A DNA stretch of 64,000 nucleotides from Streptomyces sp. Ncost-T10-10d (GCF_900091955.1 NZ_FMDF01000135.1:84979-148978); one strand, 5' to 3'; shown: positions 51,628 through 60,393, numbered from the stretch's first letter. The notes: generated from the letters alone by a model not told the origin. Made by a program: numbers and translations.

Positions 51628-51927
51628 CTAGGTGTTGGTCGTGCCCCAGTCGTCCTCGCCGTTCTGGCCGCGGTCCCGCAGCGAGCGCACCCGGTCGGCC
51701 ACCGAGGCGGGCACCTTGTCGCCGACCTTGTCGCTGACTGCGTGGTAGGCCTTGCCGGCCAGATCACGGCCGCTCTGCGCCGCGGACTCGGCGGTATTGC
51801 GCACGGCCGGATTCTGGGCGAACTGACGTGCGGACTTCTTCAGCTGCTCGTAACGCTCGCGCCCGGCCCGCGTGCCGATCACGTATCCGAGGGCCAGTCC
51901 GGCGATGAACGTGAGCCGGTACCGCAT
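51628..51927 (-). CDS. YtxH-like small membrane-associated protein
   Basis: The 99-residue protein has one N-terminal helix ending in the YtxH signature GYVIGTRAGRERYEQLKK, then a helical region with an amphipathic repeat (VRNTAESAAQSGRDLAGKAY). Such proteins are anchored in the membrane and respond to stress in other bacteria; the mechanism is unknown. ATG 51927 is chosen since AGGGTGG lies upstream; GTG 51936 is in frame. Confidence 0.8.
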   Translation of the reverse strand: MRYRLTFIAGLALGYVIGTRAGRERYEQLKKSARQFAQNPAVRNTAESAAQSGRDLAGKAYHAVSDKVGDKVPASVADRVRSLRDRGQNGEDDWGTTNT

Positions 51928-52108
51928 GGCTGCCACCCTTCCTTGCTCAGTGCGACGTGTGCTGCCCGCCTACCCACGGGCACCCGAGATCACCCCGGGC
52001 GATACCGATTGGCAAAGCACCCCCCTGCTTGCGCTAATGTATGTGTCGCAGCGAACGCGCGCCGCCCGGCAGGAGCCAGGCAGGTAGGGTTCGGTGCAAA
52101 CGCAGCAA

Positions 52109-52181
52109 TCCCCTGTAGCTCAATTGGCAGAGCAGCCGGCTGTTAACCGGCAGGTTACTGGTTCGAGTCCAGTCGGGGGAG
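52109..52181 (+). tRNA. tRNA-Asn (GTT)
   Basis: The 73-base gene folds as a cloverleaf: acceptor TCCCCTG/CGGGGGA, anticodon stem GCCGG/CCGGC with loop CTGTTAA, and T loop GTTCGAGTC. The 3' CCA is not encoded. Confidence 0.97.
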
Positions 52182-52186
52182 CGCGA

Positions 52187-52259
52187 TCCCCTGTAGCTCA
52201 ATTGGCAGAGCATTCGGCTGTTAACCGGAGGGTTACTGGTTCGAGTCCAGTCGGGGGAG
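52187..52259 (+). tRNA. tRNA-Asn (GTT), second copy
   Basis: The 73-base gene lies five bases after the first copy and differs mainly in the anticodon stem (TTCGG/CCGGA) and the variable region. The anticodon loop CTGTTAA and T loop are the same. Confidence 0.97.
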
Positions 52260-52270
52260 CGGAACGGAAG

Positions 52271-52293
52271 AGGACCCCGAGGGGTCCTTTTTC
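52271..52293 (+). terminator. Terminator of the tRNA-Asn transcript
   Basis: AGGACCCC pairs with GGGGTCCT around GA and is followed by TTTTT, a classic intrinsic terminator about ten bases after the second tRNA-Asn. Confidence 0.92.
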
Positions 52294-52494
52294 GCGTGCC
52301 TGTCGTCGGCCCTTCGCTGTGGTGCGTGTGGGGTGCACGTGATTCTTTCGCGTCTACTTCGCTCCGTTCGGAACCGGGCAGGGGGCAGCGCGGTCTTCAT
52401 GGTCATGCGAAGCCGAACCATCCGGAGCGAGAGATCGTATGACCGGCTATGCTGCGGCAGACGGCGCGCACACTTGTACGCGCCACGCCGAAAA

Positions 52495-52568
52495 GGGGCG
52501 GTAGCTCAGCCGGTTAGAGCAGCGGACTCATAATCCGTCGGCCGTGGGTTCGAGTCCCACCCGCCCCA
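52495..52568 (+). tRNA. tRNA with CAT anticodon (Met or lysidine-modified Ile)
   Basis: The 74-base gene folds with acceptor GGGGCGG/CCGCCCC, anticodon stem GCGGA/TCCGT with loop CTCATAA, and T loop GTTCGAGTC. CAT can be elongator Met or the Ile2 tRNA that TilS converts to read ATA. The sequence does not settle which. Confidence 0.93.
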
Positions 52569-52618
52569 CTGCCGCTGTTCCCGGCAGGAACGTTATGACC
52601 TGTGCATATACAGGCGAC

Positions 52619-52648
52619 AGGGCCCTCATGGATTTCCGTGGGGGCCCT
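52619..52648 (+). terminator. Terminator after the CAT tRNA
   Basis: AGGGCCCTCA pairs with TGGGGGCCCT (one wobble) around a ten-base loop, about 50 bp after the tRNA. Confidence 0.65.
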
Positions 52649-53058
52649 CACCATAGCCCCGGACCAAGATCAAGTGGCCGCGCCGCGGCCCGGCGCGTCG
52701 CCGGTCGGTCCTCTTGCGCCGTCAGGGGTCTTGCGGGCAAGCCCGATTGCGGGTGACGGCGCCCGGCCGCGAAGGGTCCGTCAGGCCCGTGCCGTCTGTG
52801 CGATGACCTGCTTCAGAACTCCGGCGGTGAGCTTTGCCATGGGCAAAGGTTTCCAGTCGCTGAAGGGCCGTCTGCGTCCTGGCTCTGGAGGGTGCCCAGA
52901 GAGTCACATATGACAACGCTCCGAAGGTTTGCGGCATTTCATGACTTTTATCTGAATTGCGGCTTCTACGACTTGTTGGTCGTAGGGGGCAGTCGTAGTG
53001 TCGGTAGTGCCGCAGCAAGAACCAGGAGCGGCATGGATACCTTCCAAAGGAGACGAAG
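52649..53058. other. Non-coding region before the Gly-rich gene, with inverted repeat
   Basis: No convincing gene is seen. CTACGAC (52966-52972) and GTCGTAG (52979-52985) are a perfect inverted pair, and GTCGTAG recurs at 52992-52998. These sites lie 60-90 bp before the Gly-rich gene and may bind its regulator. Confidence 0.55.
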
Positions 53059-53265
53059 ATGAACGTACGCAGCATCTTCGACCACAGGGGCGGGGACCAC
53101 GACGGTGACGGTGGCTACGGCTACGGACGCGGCTTCGGACGCGGACGCGGCGGACGCGGCGGCTACGGACGCGGCTTCGGACGCGGACGCGGCGGCTTCG
53201 GACGCGGCGGACGCGGCGGACGCGGCGGTTACGGCCGTGGCGGCGGCGGTGGGTGGGGTTACTGA
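53059..53265 (+). CDS. Gly/Arg-rich repeat small protein
   Basis: The 68-residue protein begins MNVRSIFDHRGGDHDGDGG and then consists of YGRGFGRGRGG-type repeats ending in GGGGGWGY. AAAGGAG lies six bases before ATG 53059, so it is well expressed in principle. It contains no Cys, Thr or Lys, only one Ser, no signal peptide and no membrane helix. The composition resembles RGG-type RNA-binding tails, but a processed exported peptide is also possible because an ABC exporter gene follows. I cannot assign a function. Confidence 0.75.
   Translation: MNVRSIFDHRGGDHDGDGGYGYGRGFGRGRGGRGGYGRGFGRGRGGFGRGGRGGRGGYGRGGGGGWGY
53120..53195 (+). repeat. 34-bp direct repeats, 42-bp period
   Basis: The 34 bases at 53120-53153 recur exactly at 53162-53195. 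They encode the 14-residue period GYGRGFGRGRGG plus two residues. Confidence 0.9.
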
Positions 53266-53286
53266 CCCGACACCCCCCGACACCAT

Positions 53287-53336
53287 CCCCTAAACGAGGC
53301 AGGCTCGCGCTACGGCGCGGGCCTCGCCGTTTGGGG
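53287..53336 (+). terminator. Terminator after the Gly-rich gene
   Basis: CCCCTAAACG with AGGC and CGCGC on the left pairs with GCGC, GCCT and CGTTTGGGG on the right. The long hairpin separates the Gly-rich gene from the ABC exporter. Confidence 0.65.
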
Positions 53337-53344
53337 GTCCGCGC

Positions 53345-53363
53345 CTATGGAGATGGTCCATAG
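53345..53363. promoter_or_regulatory. Inverted repeat upstream of ABC exporter
   Basis: CTATGGA (53345-53351) and TCCATAG (53357-53363) form a perfect 7-5-7 palindrome, 18 bp before the exporter start. It is placed like an operator. Confidence 0.6.
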
Positions 53364-53381
53364 TCCGAGCACCTCTGTGAC

Positions 53382-55277
53382 GTGACGCCCATGCGCCTCC
53401 GCAGCCCATCCCGGCGCCCAGCGCCCCCCGAAGAGACTCCTCAGGACTCGGTGACGGATGTCCCGATCCGCACGGATCCCATCAGCATCGTCGTGGCGTT
53501 CCGGCGCTTCTGGCCACTGACCGAGGGTGACCGGCGCTGGCTCATCCTCATCTTCCTGTGCGCCGTCCTGGCCGCCGTCGCCGAGACCATCACGGTCCTG
53601 CTCTTCGCCAAACTCACCGACACCGCTCTGCAGACCGGCTCCGTCAGCGCCTTCTGGAAGCCTGCCGGCCAGTGGGTCGCCGTGGCCGTCATCGGTGCGG
53701 TGGTGGGATATCTGGGCAACTCGCTCGCCGCCTGGGTCGCCGAACGCTTCGTGATGCGGCTGCGGGCAAGGGTATTCAGTCATCTCCAGACGCTTCCACC
53801 GCACTTCTACCAGCGCAATCGCCGCGGTGACCTGGTGGAGCGGCTGACGGGCGATGTGGAGGCCATCGAAGCGCTCGTGGTCTCCGGCATCGTCGGGGCC
53901 GCCTCCGCTCTGTTCAGCACGGTCTTCTACGCCGCGGCCGCCCTCTGGCTGCGCTGGGATCTTGCCCTCGCCACCTTTGTCATGGTGCCGCTCTTCTGGT
54001 TCACGACCACTCGTTTCGCCGGGCCCCTGCGCGCGGTGTCCCGGCGAGGCCGTGCCGCGGACGGTGCCATCACGGCAGTGGTCGAGGAGACGTTGGTCAA
54101 CGTCGTCATGACCCAGGCGTACAACAGGCAGCAGGACGAGGAGACACGGCTCCTCAGCAAGGCGCGGATCCGGCTGAAGACAGCGGTGAAGGCCGTCCGT
54201 CTCACCGAGTTCTACGAGCAACTCGTCGAGGTCCTCGAAACGTTGTGCGTCCTGGCGATCATCGGCCTGGGGGCGTGGGAGATCTCCCGGCAGCGGATGA
54301 CGCTCGGACAGCTGCTGGCCTTCGCCGCCTTCATCGGCTACCTCTACCCGCCCATCCGCTCCCTGGGTCAGCTCGGCCTGACGGCCACCGCCGCGACCGC
54401 GGGAGCCGAACGGCTGCTGGAGATCCTCGACGCCGAGCCCGCCGTCACCGACCCGGCCGCCGCCGTGCCCGCCCCGCCCCGCAAACGCGCGCTCGGCGAG
54501 GTGGAGGCGCGTCAGGTCTTCTTCCACTACCCCGGCAGCAGCGAGCCGGTGCTCCGGGACCTCTCGTTCACCGCGAGCCCCGGAGAACTGCTGGTCATCA
54601 CCGGCCCCAGTGGCGCGGGCAAGTCGACCCTGGCGGCGCTGCTGCTGAGGTTCTACGACCCGGATGCCGGCAGTGTCCGGCTGGACGGCGTGTCCGTGGA
54701 CCAGCTGCCGCTGACCTACCTCCGTCAGAACGTCACGCTGCTGCCCCAGGACACGCTCGTCCTGCACGACACCATCGAGGCGAACATCGGCTGCGGGCGC
54801 ACGGATGCGAGCCACCGTGACGTCGTGGAAGCCGCGAAGTCGGCCGACGCGCACGGGTTCATCCGCACTTTGCCAGAGGGATATGCCACCGTCATTGCCA
54901 CCGGCACTTCGCGGCTTTCCGGAGGCCAGCTGCAGCGCATCGCGATCGCCCGCGCCATGCTGCGCGATGCGCCCGTCCTCCTCCTCGACGAACCCACCAC
55001 CGGACTGGACAGAATGGCCGCACAGCGCATCCTCGCGCCGCTGCGACGTCTCGCCGAGGGGCGCACCACCATCGTGATCACGCACGACCTGGCCCTTGCC
55101 GCGAACGCCGACCGCATCCTTGTCCTGGACGAGGGACGTCTGGTGGAGTCGGGCACACACACCCAACTCCTGGGCCGGAGAGGCCTGTACGCCACCCTGT
55201 TCGAGCGCCGTGCCCAACAACCACACAACGGCACCCTGCACTCCACCGCCCGCCCGTCAGGAATCCACTGGCGGTAG
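53382..55277 (+). CDS. ABC exporter (single gene, homodimer type)
   Basis: The 631-residue protein joins six helices (about 45-330) to a nucleotide-binding domain. The latter has Walker A GPSGAGKST, signature RLSGGQLQR, Walker B VLLLDEPTTGLD and switch His in VITHDLAL. All catalytic residues are present and no second half lies nearby, so it likely works as a homodimer. It lacks an N-terminal C39 peptidase. GTG 53382 or ATG 53391 is the start. Its neighbours are a Gly-rich peptide gene and an MFS exporter. Confidence 0.92.
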   Translation: MTPMRLRSPSRRPAPPEETPQDSVTDVPIRTDPISIVVAFRRFWPLTEGDRRWLILIFLCAVLAAVAETITVLLFAKLTDTALQTGSVSAFWKPAGQWVAVAVIGAVVGYLGNSLAAWVAERFVMRLRARVFSHLQTLPPHFYQRNRRGDLVERLTGDVEAIEALVVSGIVGAASALFSTVFYAAAALWLRWDLALATFVMVPLFWFTTTRFAGPLRAVSRRGRAADGAITAVVEETLVNVVMTQAYNRQQDEETRLLSKARIRLKTAVKAVRLTEFYEQLVEVLETLCVLAIIGLGAWEISRQRMTLGQLLAFAAFIGYLYPPIRSLGQLGLTATAATAGAERLLEILDAEPAVTDPAAAVPAPPRKRALGEVEARQVFFHYPGSSEPVLRDLSFTASPGELLVITGPSGAGKSTLAALLLRFYDPDAGSVRLDGVSVDQLPLTYLRQNVTLLPQDTLVLHDTIEANIGCGRTDASHRDVVEAAKSADAHGFIRTLPEGYATVIATGTSRLSGGQLQRIAIARAMLRDAPVLLLDEPTTGLDRMAAQRILAPLRRLAEGRTTIVITHDLALAANADRILVLDEGRLVESGTHTQLLGRRGLYATLFERRAQQPHNGTLHSTARPSGIHWR

Positions 55278-55402
55278 GCGGGCGGGAGCCGGTGCCGAAC
55301 TGCGCGGGCGGCCACGCCTCCTGACGCGCAGAGGTGGCCGGGAACAAGCTGTGCCCGATGGGGACCGGACCACCGGACACACTCCGGTCGTTACCATCCG
55401 CT

Positions 55403-56668
55403 GTGACCGAAACAGCCGAAGAACCTGCACGCCACACACGAATACTCGCCGATCTGACGCCGCTGCGGACCTCCCCCGACTACCGGCGGCTCTGGTTCGG
55501 GAACACGGTCTCCTGGATCGGGCAGGGAATGACGGCGCTCGCCGTCTCGCTCCAGGTCTACGACATCACCGGGTCCGCCTTCTCGGTCGGGCTCATCGGG
55601 TTCTGTTCGTTCCTGCCGCTGGTCGTCTTCGGGCTGTACGGCGGGGCCGTCGCTGACACCATCGACCGCCGCAAGCTGGGGCTGGCCAGCTCCACGGGGT
55701 CGTTCGTCCTCTCCGTCGGGCTGGTCGCCGCCACCGTCGCCGGGGTGGAACAGGTGGGGCTGCTGTACGCGATCGTCGCCCTGCAGGCGGCCTGTTTCGC
55801 CGTCAACTCACCGGCCCGCAGCTCGATGATCGCCCGGCTGCTCCCGGCCGAGCAGCTGCCGGCCGCCAACGCGCTCAACTCCATGACCGGCACCACCGGC
55901 ACGCTGGTCGGGCCGATGCTCGGCGGGCTCATCGTCGGCTGGTGGGGGTACCGGGCCGCGTACACCGTCGATGCCATCACTTTCACCGCCTCGCTGTACG
56001 CGATGTGGCGGCTTCCCTCGATGCTTCCGGAGCGGGAGGAGGGCGCGGGCGGCAAACGGGCATCCGTCGTGGACGGGCTGCGTTTCCTCGGGACCAGGCC
56101 CAATCTGCGGATGACCTTCTTCACCGACCTGTGCGCCATGGTGCTGGCCCATCCCCGGGCGCTGTTCCCCGTCGTCGCCGTGGTCTGGTACGGCGGTGAC
56201 GCGAAGACCACCGGGCTGCTGGTCGCCGCTCCCGCGCTGGGGGCGCTGCTCGGCGGGGTGTTCTCCGGATGGCTGGGACGCATCCGCCGCCACGGCCTCG
56301 CCGTGCTCCTGGCCGTCGCCTCCTGGGGCACCGCCATCGCGGTCTTCGGACTGACCCGTCAGCTCTGGCTCGGGCTGATCTTCCTCGCGCTCGCCGGATG
56401 CGCGGACACCACGTCGATGGTCTTCCGGAACACCATGCTCCAGGCGGCCGTGCCGGACGAGATGCGAGGACGGCTGCAGGGCGTGTTCATCGTCGTGGTG
56501 GCGGGCGGACCGAGGCTCGGCGACTTTCTGGCCGGATCGGTCGCCGATCTGACCTCGCCCGGCCTGGCGGTGACCGGCGGCGGGATCGCCTGTGTCGTCG
56601 CCGTAGCGCTGCTGGGGCTGCGGTGGCGCGGGTTCGCGCGGTACGACGCGAAGGACCCGCAGCCCTGA
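55403..56668 (+). CDS. MFS exporter (EntS-like, 12 helices)
   Basis: The 421-residue transporter has about 12 helices with RLWFGNTVSWIGQGMTALAV, the motif-A-like YGGAVADTIDRRKLGL and LQAACFAVNSPARSSMIARL. It belongs to the MFS-3/enterobactin exporter group. GTG 55403 is chosen because TTACCAT lies just upstream as a possible -10, which would make a leaderless message. The in-frame ATG 55334 has no support. The substrate is unknown. Confidence 0.9.
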   Translation: MTETAEEPARHTRILADLTPLRTSPDYRRLWFGNTVSWIGQGMTALAVSLQVYDITGSAFSVGLIGFCSFLPLVVFGLYGGAVADTIDRRKLGLASSTGSFVLSVGLVAATVAGVEQVGLLYAIVALQAACFAVNSPARSSMIARLLPAEQLPAANALNSMTGTTGTLVGPMLGGLIVGWWGYRAAYTVDAITFTASLYAMWRLPSMLPEREEGAGGKRASVVDGLRFLGTRPNLRMTFFTDLCAMVLAHPRALFPVVAVVWYGGDAKTTGLLVAAPALGALLGGVFSGWLGRIRRHGLAVLLAVASWGTAIAVFGLTRQLWLGLIFLALAGCADTTSMVFRNTMLQAAVPDEMRGRLQGVFIVVVAGGPRLGDFLAGSVADLTSPGLAVTGGGIACVVAVALLGLRWRGFARYDAKDPQP

Positions 56669-56672
56669 CGGC

Positions 56673-58034
56673 TCAGTCCTCGGACGGATCCGGCCGCACC
56701 ACGGCGCGGGCGATGCCGAGCTCCACCAGGTCCTGGGGGCGCAGCCGCAGCTGGTCGGCCGTGGCACGCACCTCGTCCGGGGTGCGCTTCAGGATCGCCG
56801 CCGCCGATTCCGGGGCGATCACCGAGAAATAGCTGTCCTGGGTGACATAGGTGTTCCCCGGTGCCGCCAGGGCCAGTGCGCCGCCCGAACCGCCCTCGCC
56901 GATCACCAGCGTCGTGACGGGGACCCCGGCCTCGGCCATCGCCGCGAAGGCGTCGGCGATGGCCGCGCCCGCGCCCGCCCGTTCCGCCTCGGCGTCGTTC
57001 GCCGCGCCCGGGGTGTCGATCAGGGTGAGCACGGGAACACCGAGCCGGTCGGCCAGCCGGATCACCCGGGCCGCCGTGCGGTAGCCCGCCGGGCGGGTCG
57101 CGGTGCCGCACTGGGCGACGTACGCGATCGTCCGGCCGTCGCGCCGCCCGAAACCGCAGCGCAGCCCCGGATCCGTACCACCGCAGCGGTCGCCGCCGAG
57201 CGGGAGCCGGTGGTCGAAATACGCGTCCAGATACGCCTCGGCGCGCGGCCGGGAGGGGGAGCGGGCCTGCCGGACCGCGTCCCAGCCGGTCACCGGGAGA
57301 CCGGTGGCGGACAGGGCGTCCGGCACCGGAGCGGGGCCGGGGGCCGGGGAACCGGGCGCGTGGAGCGCCTTCAGCCAGCGGGCCACCGTCTCCGGGAGCT
57401 CGTCCGGCGGGACGACGGCGTCGATCTGTCCCGCGGCCAGCTGGCCCTCGGCGGTGTACGCGTGGGGGTCCGCGTCCGCGGGCCGCACCCGGGACCCGGC
57501 GAACCCCACCTGGGCGCCCGGCAGCGCCAGGATCACATCGGCGCCCGCGCCCAGCGTCGCCCAGCCGCCGCCCGTCGTCGGATCACGCAGGACCGCGAGC
57601 TGAGCGGGGCCGGCCGCCCGCAGCCGTGCCGAGGCGCGGGCCACGCGCTGCAGCTGGGTCAGGGCGACCATGCCCTCCTGCATCCGACTGCCGCCCGTCG
57701 CGATGAGCGAGACCAGCGGAAGCCTCCGGGTCCGGGCGGCCTCGTACGCGGCCTCCAGCAGGTCCCCGGTGCGCTGCCCGAGTGAGCCGCCCAGGAATCC
57801 GAACTCGAACGAGACCAGGACACAGCTCCGGCCGCCGATGGAGGCGAGGCCGTGGACGACGGACTCCTCCTCGCCGGTACGGGCGGCGGCGCGGGCCCGG
57901 GAGTCCGCGTACCCGGCCCAGGACAGGGGCCCGTCCCCATCCGTGTCGTGGTCGGCCACGGCGGACTCGACGAGCTCCTCGAACTCGGTGGTGAGGGCCG
58001 CGATCGCCGCCCTCGCCGTCAGCCGGTCACGCAT
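56673..58034 (-). CDS. Fused acyl-CoA carboxyltransferase (AccD/AccA type)
   Basis: The 453-residue protein carries a beta-like half (SFEFGFLGGSLGQRTGDLLE and TGGSRMQEGMVAL) and an alpha-like half (PVLTLIDTPGAANDAEAERAG, VIGEGGSGGALALA). Each half is a crotonase fold, and together they transfer a carboxyl group from biotin to an acyl-CoA. The length is smaller than a typical 520-residue AccB-dependent enzyme. It overlaps the synthetase gene by 8 bp, and the pair is probably one operon handling malonyl-type thioesters. Confidence 0.85.
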   Translation of the reverse strand: MRDRLTARAAIAALTTEFEELVESAVADHDTDGDGPLSWAGYADSRARAAARTGEEESVVHGLASIGGRSCVLVSFEFGFLGGSLGQRTGDLLEAAYEAARTRRLPLVSLIATGGSRMQEGMVALTQLQRVARASARLRAAGPAQLAVLRDPTTGGGWATLGAGADVILALPGAQVGFAGSRVRPADADPHAYTAEGQLAAGQIDAVVPPDELPETVARWLKALHAPGSPAPGPAPVPDALSATGLPVTGWDAVRQARSPSRPRAEAYLDAYFDHRLPLGGDRCGGTDPGLRCGFGRRDGRTIAYVAQCGTATRPAGYRTAARVIRLADRLGVPVLTLIDTPGAANDAEAERAGAGAAIADAFAAMAEAGVPVTTLVIGEGGSGGALALAAPGNTYVTQDSYFSVIAPESAAAILKRTPDEVRATADQLRLRPQDLVELGIARAVVRPDPSED

Positions 58035-59481
58035 GCAGCGACCGCTTCATGATCTTGCCCAGGTCGTTGCGCGGCAGTGCGTCCAGGTAACGGACCGTGC
58101 GCGGGCGTTTGTGCGGGGACAGCTGGGCGGCCACATGGCCCGCGAGCTCGTCCTCCGTCGGGGGTGAGGCGGGGTCGGCCGGCACCACCCAGGCGACGAT
58201 CCGCTCGCCCAGATCCGGGTCCGGTTCGCCGGTGACGGCGGCCTCGCGGACACCGGGGTGGTCGAGGAGCGCGTTCTCGATCTCACCGGCGCCGATCTTG
58301 TACCCGCCGCTCTTGATCAGATCGGTGGCCTTGCGGCCGACGATCCTCACATGGCCGTCGGTGTCACGGGTGGCCATGTCTCCCGTACGGAACCAGCCGT
58401 CCTCGGTGAACGCGGCGGCCGTGGCGTCGGGGCGGTTCAGATAGCCGGTGAAGAGGTTCGTCCCGCGCACCTGGATCTCGCCGATGGCGCCGGGGTCGGT
58501 GAGGACGGCGCCGTCCTCCTCGACCAGGCGAAGCTCGACGCCGCGCAGGGCGGTGCCGACCGTGCCGGGGCGTGGTCCGCCGTCGGCCCGGACGCCCGTG
58601 TTCATCAGGGTCTCCGTCATGCCATACCGCTCGATGACCCGGCGGCCGGTCGCCGCCGCGATCCGCTCGTGGTCGTGGACCGGCAGTGCGGCGGACCCGG
58701 ACACCAGCAGCCGGGCCCCGGCCAGCGCCTTCGCCAGCTCGGCCGCACCGGGGGCGGAGCCGCCGAGGGCCCCGGCCAGCCGGTGGTACATCGTCGGTAC
58801 GCCGAAGAGCATCGTGCCGCCGGACGACAGCTCGCGGGCCACACCGTCGGTGGAGAACCTGCCCAGGTGCCGCACCGATCCGCCACGGCGCAGCGGACCG
58901 AGCACGCCGAGGATCAGACCGTGCACATGGAACAGTGGCAGGGCGTGGACGAGTACGTCGTCGCCGGTCCACTGCCAGGCGTCCGCCAGCGCGTCCAGCG
59001 ACGCGGCGATCGCCCGCCGCGGCAGGATCGCGCCCTTGGGCGGGCCCGTGGTGCCGGAGGTGTAGACGATCAGAGCGGGGGACTCGGGGGAGGGCTCCGG
59101 GAGCGCGGCGCCGCCGCCCTCGCCATCCGGGGCCGTGTCGACATCGATGCGGTCCAGAGTGTCCAGCACCGGCGGGAGCACGTCGCCCGCCCCGGCCAGC
59201 ACCACGGTCGGTTCGCTGTCGGCCACGATGTGCGCGAGTTCGCGCGTGCCCGTCTTCGGGTTGAGCGGCACGGCCGGCACCCCGGCCCGCAGCGCGGCCA
59301 CTACGGCGACCACGGTCTCGGGCGTGGGCGTGGCCCAGACGGCGACTCGTCCCGTACCACTGAGACGCGCGGCGAGCGCGGTGGAGGCGGTGGCCAACCG
59401 GTCGTACGTCATGGTGTATTCGCCGAATCGGATGGCTTCCCGGGCGGAACCGTCATCCGGCACAGACAGAAGAGGAGTCAC
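58027..59481 (-). CDS. matB: Malonyl-CoA synthetase-like AMP-forming ligase
   Basis: The 484-residue ANL enzyme has the P-loop LIVYTSGTTGPPKGAIL, HALPLFHVHGLILGVLGPL (typical of malonyl/methylmalonyl-CoA synthetases), ERYGMTETLMNT and GWFRTGDMA. The hinge GRKATDLIKSGGYKIG and a C-terminal Lys in NDLGKIMKR follow. It would activate malonate or methylmalonate with CoA. GTG 59481 is chosen by family length; the further open frame belongs to a NarK remnant. Confidence 0.85.
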   Translation of the reverse strand: MTPLLSVPDDGSAREAIRFGEYTMTYDRLATASTALAARLSGTGRVAVWATPTPETVVAVVAALRAGVPAVPLNPKTGTRELAHIVADSEPTVVLAGAGDVLPPVLDTLDRIDVDTAPDGEGGGAALPEPSPESPALIVYTSGTTGPPKGAILPRRAIAASLDALADAWQWTGDDVLVHALPLFHVHGLILGVLGPLRRGGSVRHLGRFSTDGVARELSSGGTMLFGVPTMYHRLAGALGGSAPGAAELAKALAGARLLVSGSAALPVHDHERIAAATGRRVIERYGMTETLMNTGVRADGGPRPGTVGTALRGVELRLVEEDGAVLTDPGAIGEIQVRGTNLFTGYLNRPDATAAAFTEDGWFRTGDMATRDTDGHVRIVGRKATDLIKSGGYKIGAGEIENALLDHPGVREAAVTGEPDPDLGERIVAWVVPADPASPPTEDELAGHVAAQLSPHKRPRTVRYLDALPRNDLGKIMKRSLHA

Positions 59482-59554
59482 CTGCCGCACCCTAGCCCGG
59501 CACCCCTGGGCCCGTCCGGTGTCCGAGGACGCAGCCCGTGGCGGTGGGGCGCCC

Positions 59555-59843
59555 GAACCCGCGTGCCCGAAGCCGATCGCATACGGCGCGGACAGCTCCC
59601 AGGTGACCCGCAGCCGCCCGCCGCACCCAGCCTGTGGGCGAGCGAGTCGGTCGGTGCCGGGCGGTCCGGGCGGTCCCTGACCAGGACCGCGGCCGGCGCC
59701 GAATACACCACGAGCGCCGCGGCGACCACCAGGAACATCAGCCGCGCACCGTACTTGTCGGTGAGCGCGCCCACCGGGATCCGGCCCGGCGAACCGACCA
59801 GTACCGGCACGGCGACCAACAGCGAAGGGCGGGCACAAGCCAT
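59555..59843 (-). pseudogene. NarK-type nitrate/nitrite transporter remnant
   Basis: The minus strand from ATG 59843 reads ARPSLLVAVPVLVGSPGRIP, VGALTDKYGARLMF and APTDSLAHRLGAAG. A frameshift near 59620 then leads to RLRVTWELSAPYAIGFG in another frame. These are recognisable pieces of a NarK/MFS nitrate porter, with large parts missing. There is no intact frame, so it is a decayed gene. Confidence 0.7.
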
Positions 59844-59961
59844 GGGCTCGCCGGGATGCGCCATGCGGGGCAACCCGGCCGGGAACCGCGCACAGGGAGC
59901 GGGAGAGCTTCGAATGCGCCTTGCGACGTCACAATCCGGATAAAGCTGCGACAATCGCGGT

Positions 59962-60393
59962 ATGGACCGTCTGGACAGGGAAATCCTCGGCATCCTGCAG
60001 GAGGACGCCCGGATCTCGTACCGCGATCTGGGCGTACGAGTCGGGCTCAGCGCCAACGCCGCGGCCGACCGGGTGCGCCGGCTGCGGCGCGACGGTGTCA
60101 TCCGCGGCTTCACCGTGATCATCGACCCGGCCGCCGACACCCGTACGGGCCTTGTCGTCTTCATCGATGTGTCGCTGCGGATGGACACGACGAACGAGGT
60201 GTTCGAGCGGGCGGTGCTGGCCCTGCCCGGCATCACGGAGGTGGTGCATGTGACCGGCGGCCACGACTACCTCGTACGGGCCGCCGTCGCCGACACCGCA
60301 GCGCTGGACGGACTGCTGCGTAGGCTCAAGCGGGAGGCCGGCGTCGCCCACTCCAACACCCGCGTCGCGCTCAGAGCGGCGCCTGCCAGGTGA
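59962..60393 (+). CDS. Lrp/AsnC-family regulator
   Basis: The 143-residue regulator has an N-terminal helix-turn-helix (MDRLDREILGILQEDARISY, then LGVRVGLSANAAADRVRRL) and the C-terminal RAM domain with HVTGGHDYLVRAAVAD. Such proteins sense amino acids and form octamers. Its targets are not visible; nearby candidates are the decayed transporter and the malonate genes. Its 3' end overlaps the convergent sensor gene by 23 bp. Confidence 0.93.
   Translation: MDRLDREILGILQEDARISYRDLGVRVGLSANAAADRVRRLRRDGVIRGFTVIIDPAADTRTGLVVFIDVSLRMDTTNEVFERAVLALPGITEVVHVTGGHDYLVRAAVADTAALDGLLRRLKREAGVAHSNTRVALRAAPAR

Noticed and set aside
52495..52568. tRNA as an attachment site for an integrated element
   Set aside because: No integrase gene or repeated tRNA 3' end was found downstream.
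52722..53075. 117-codon minus-strand ORF near the Gly-rich gene
   Set aside because: It has mixed codon use and covers the upstream palindromes and ribosome site of the Gly-rich gene.
53105..53293. Alternative frame through the Gly-rich gene (Ala/Asp-rich)
   Set aside because: It is a repeat artefact without a ribosome site; the frame from 53059 has AAAGGAG and a sensible end.
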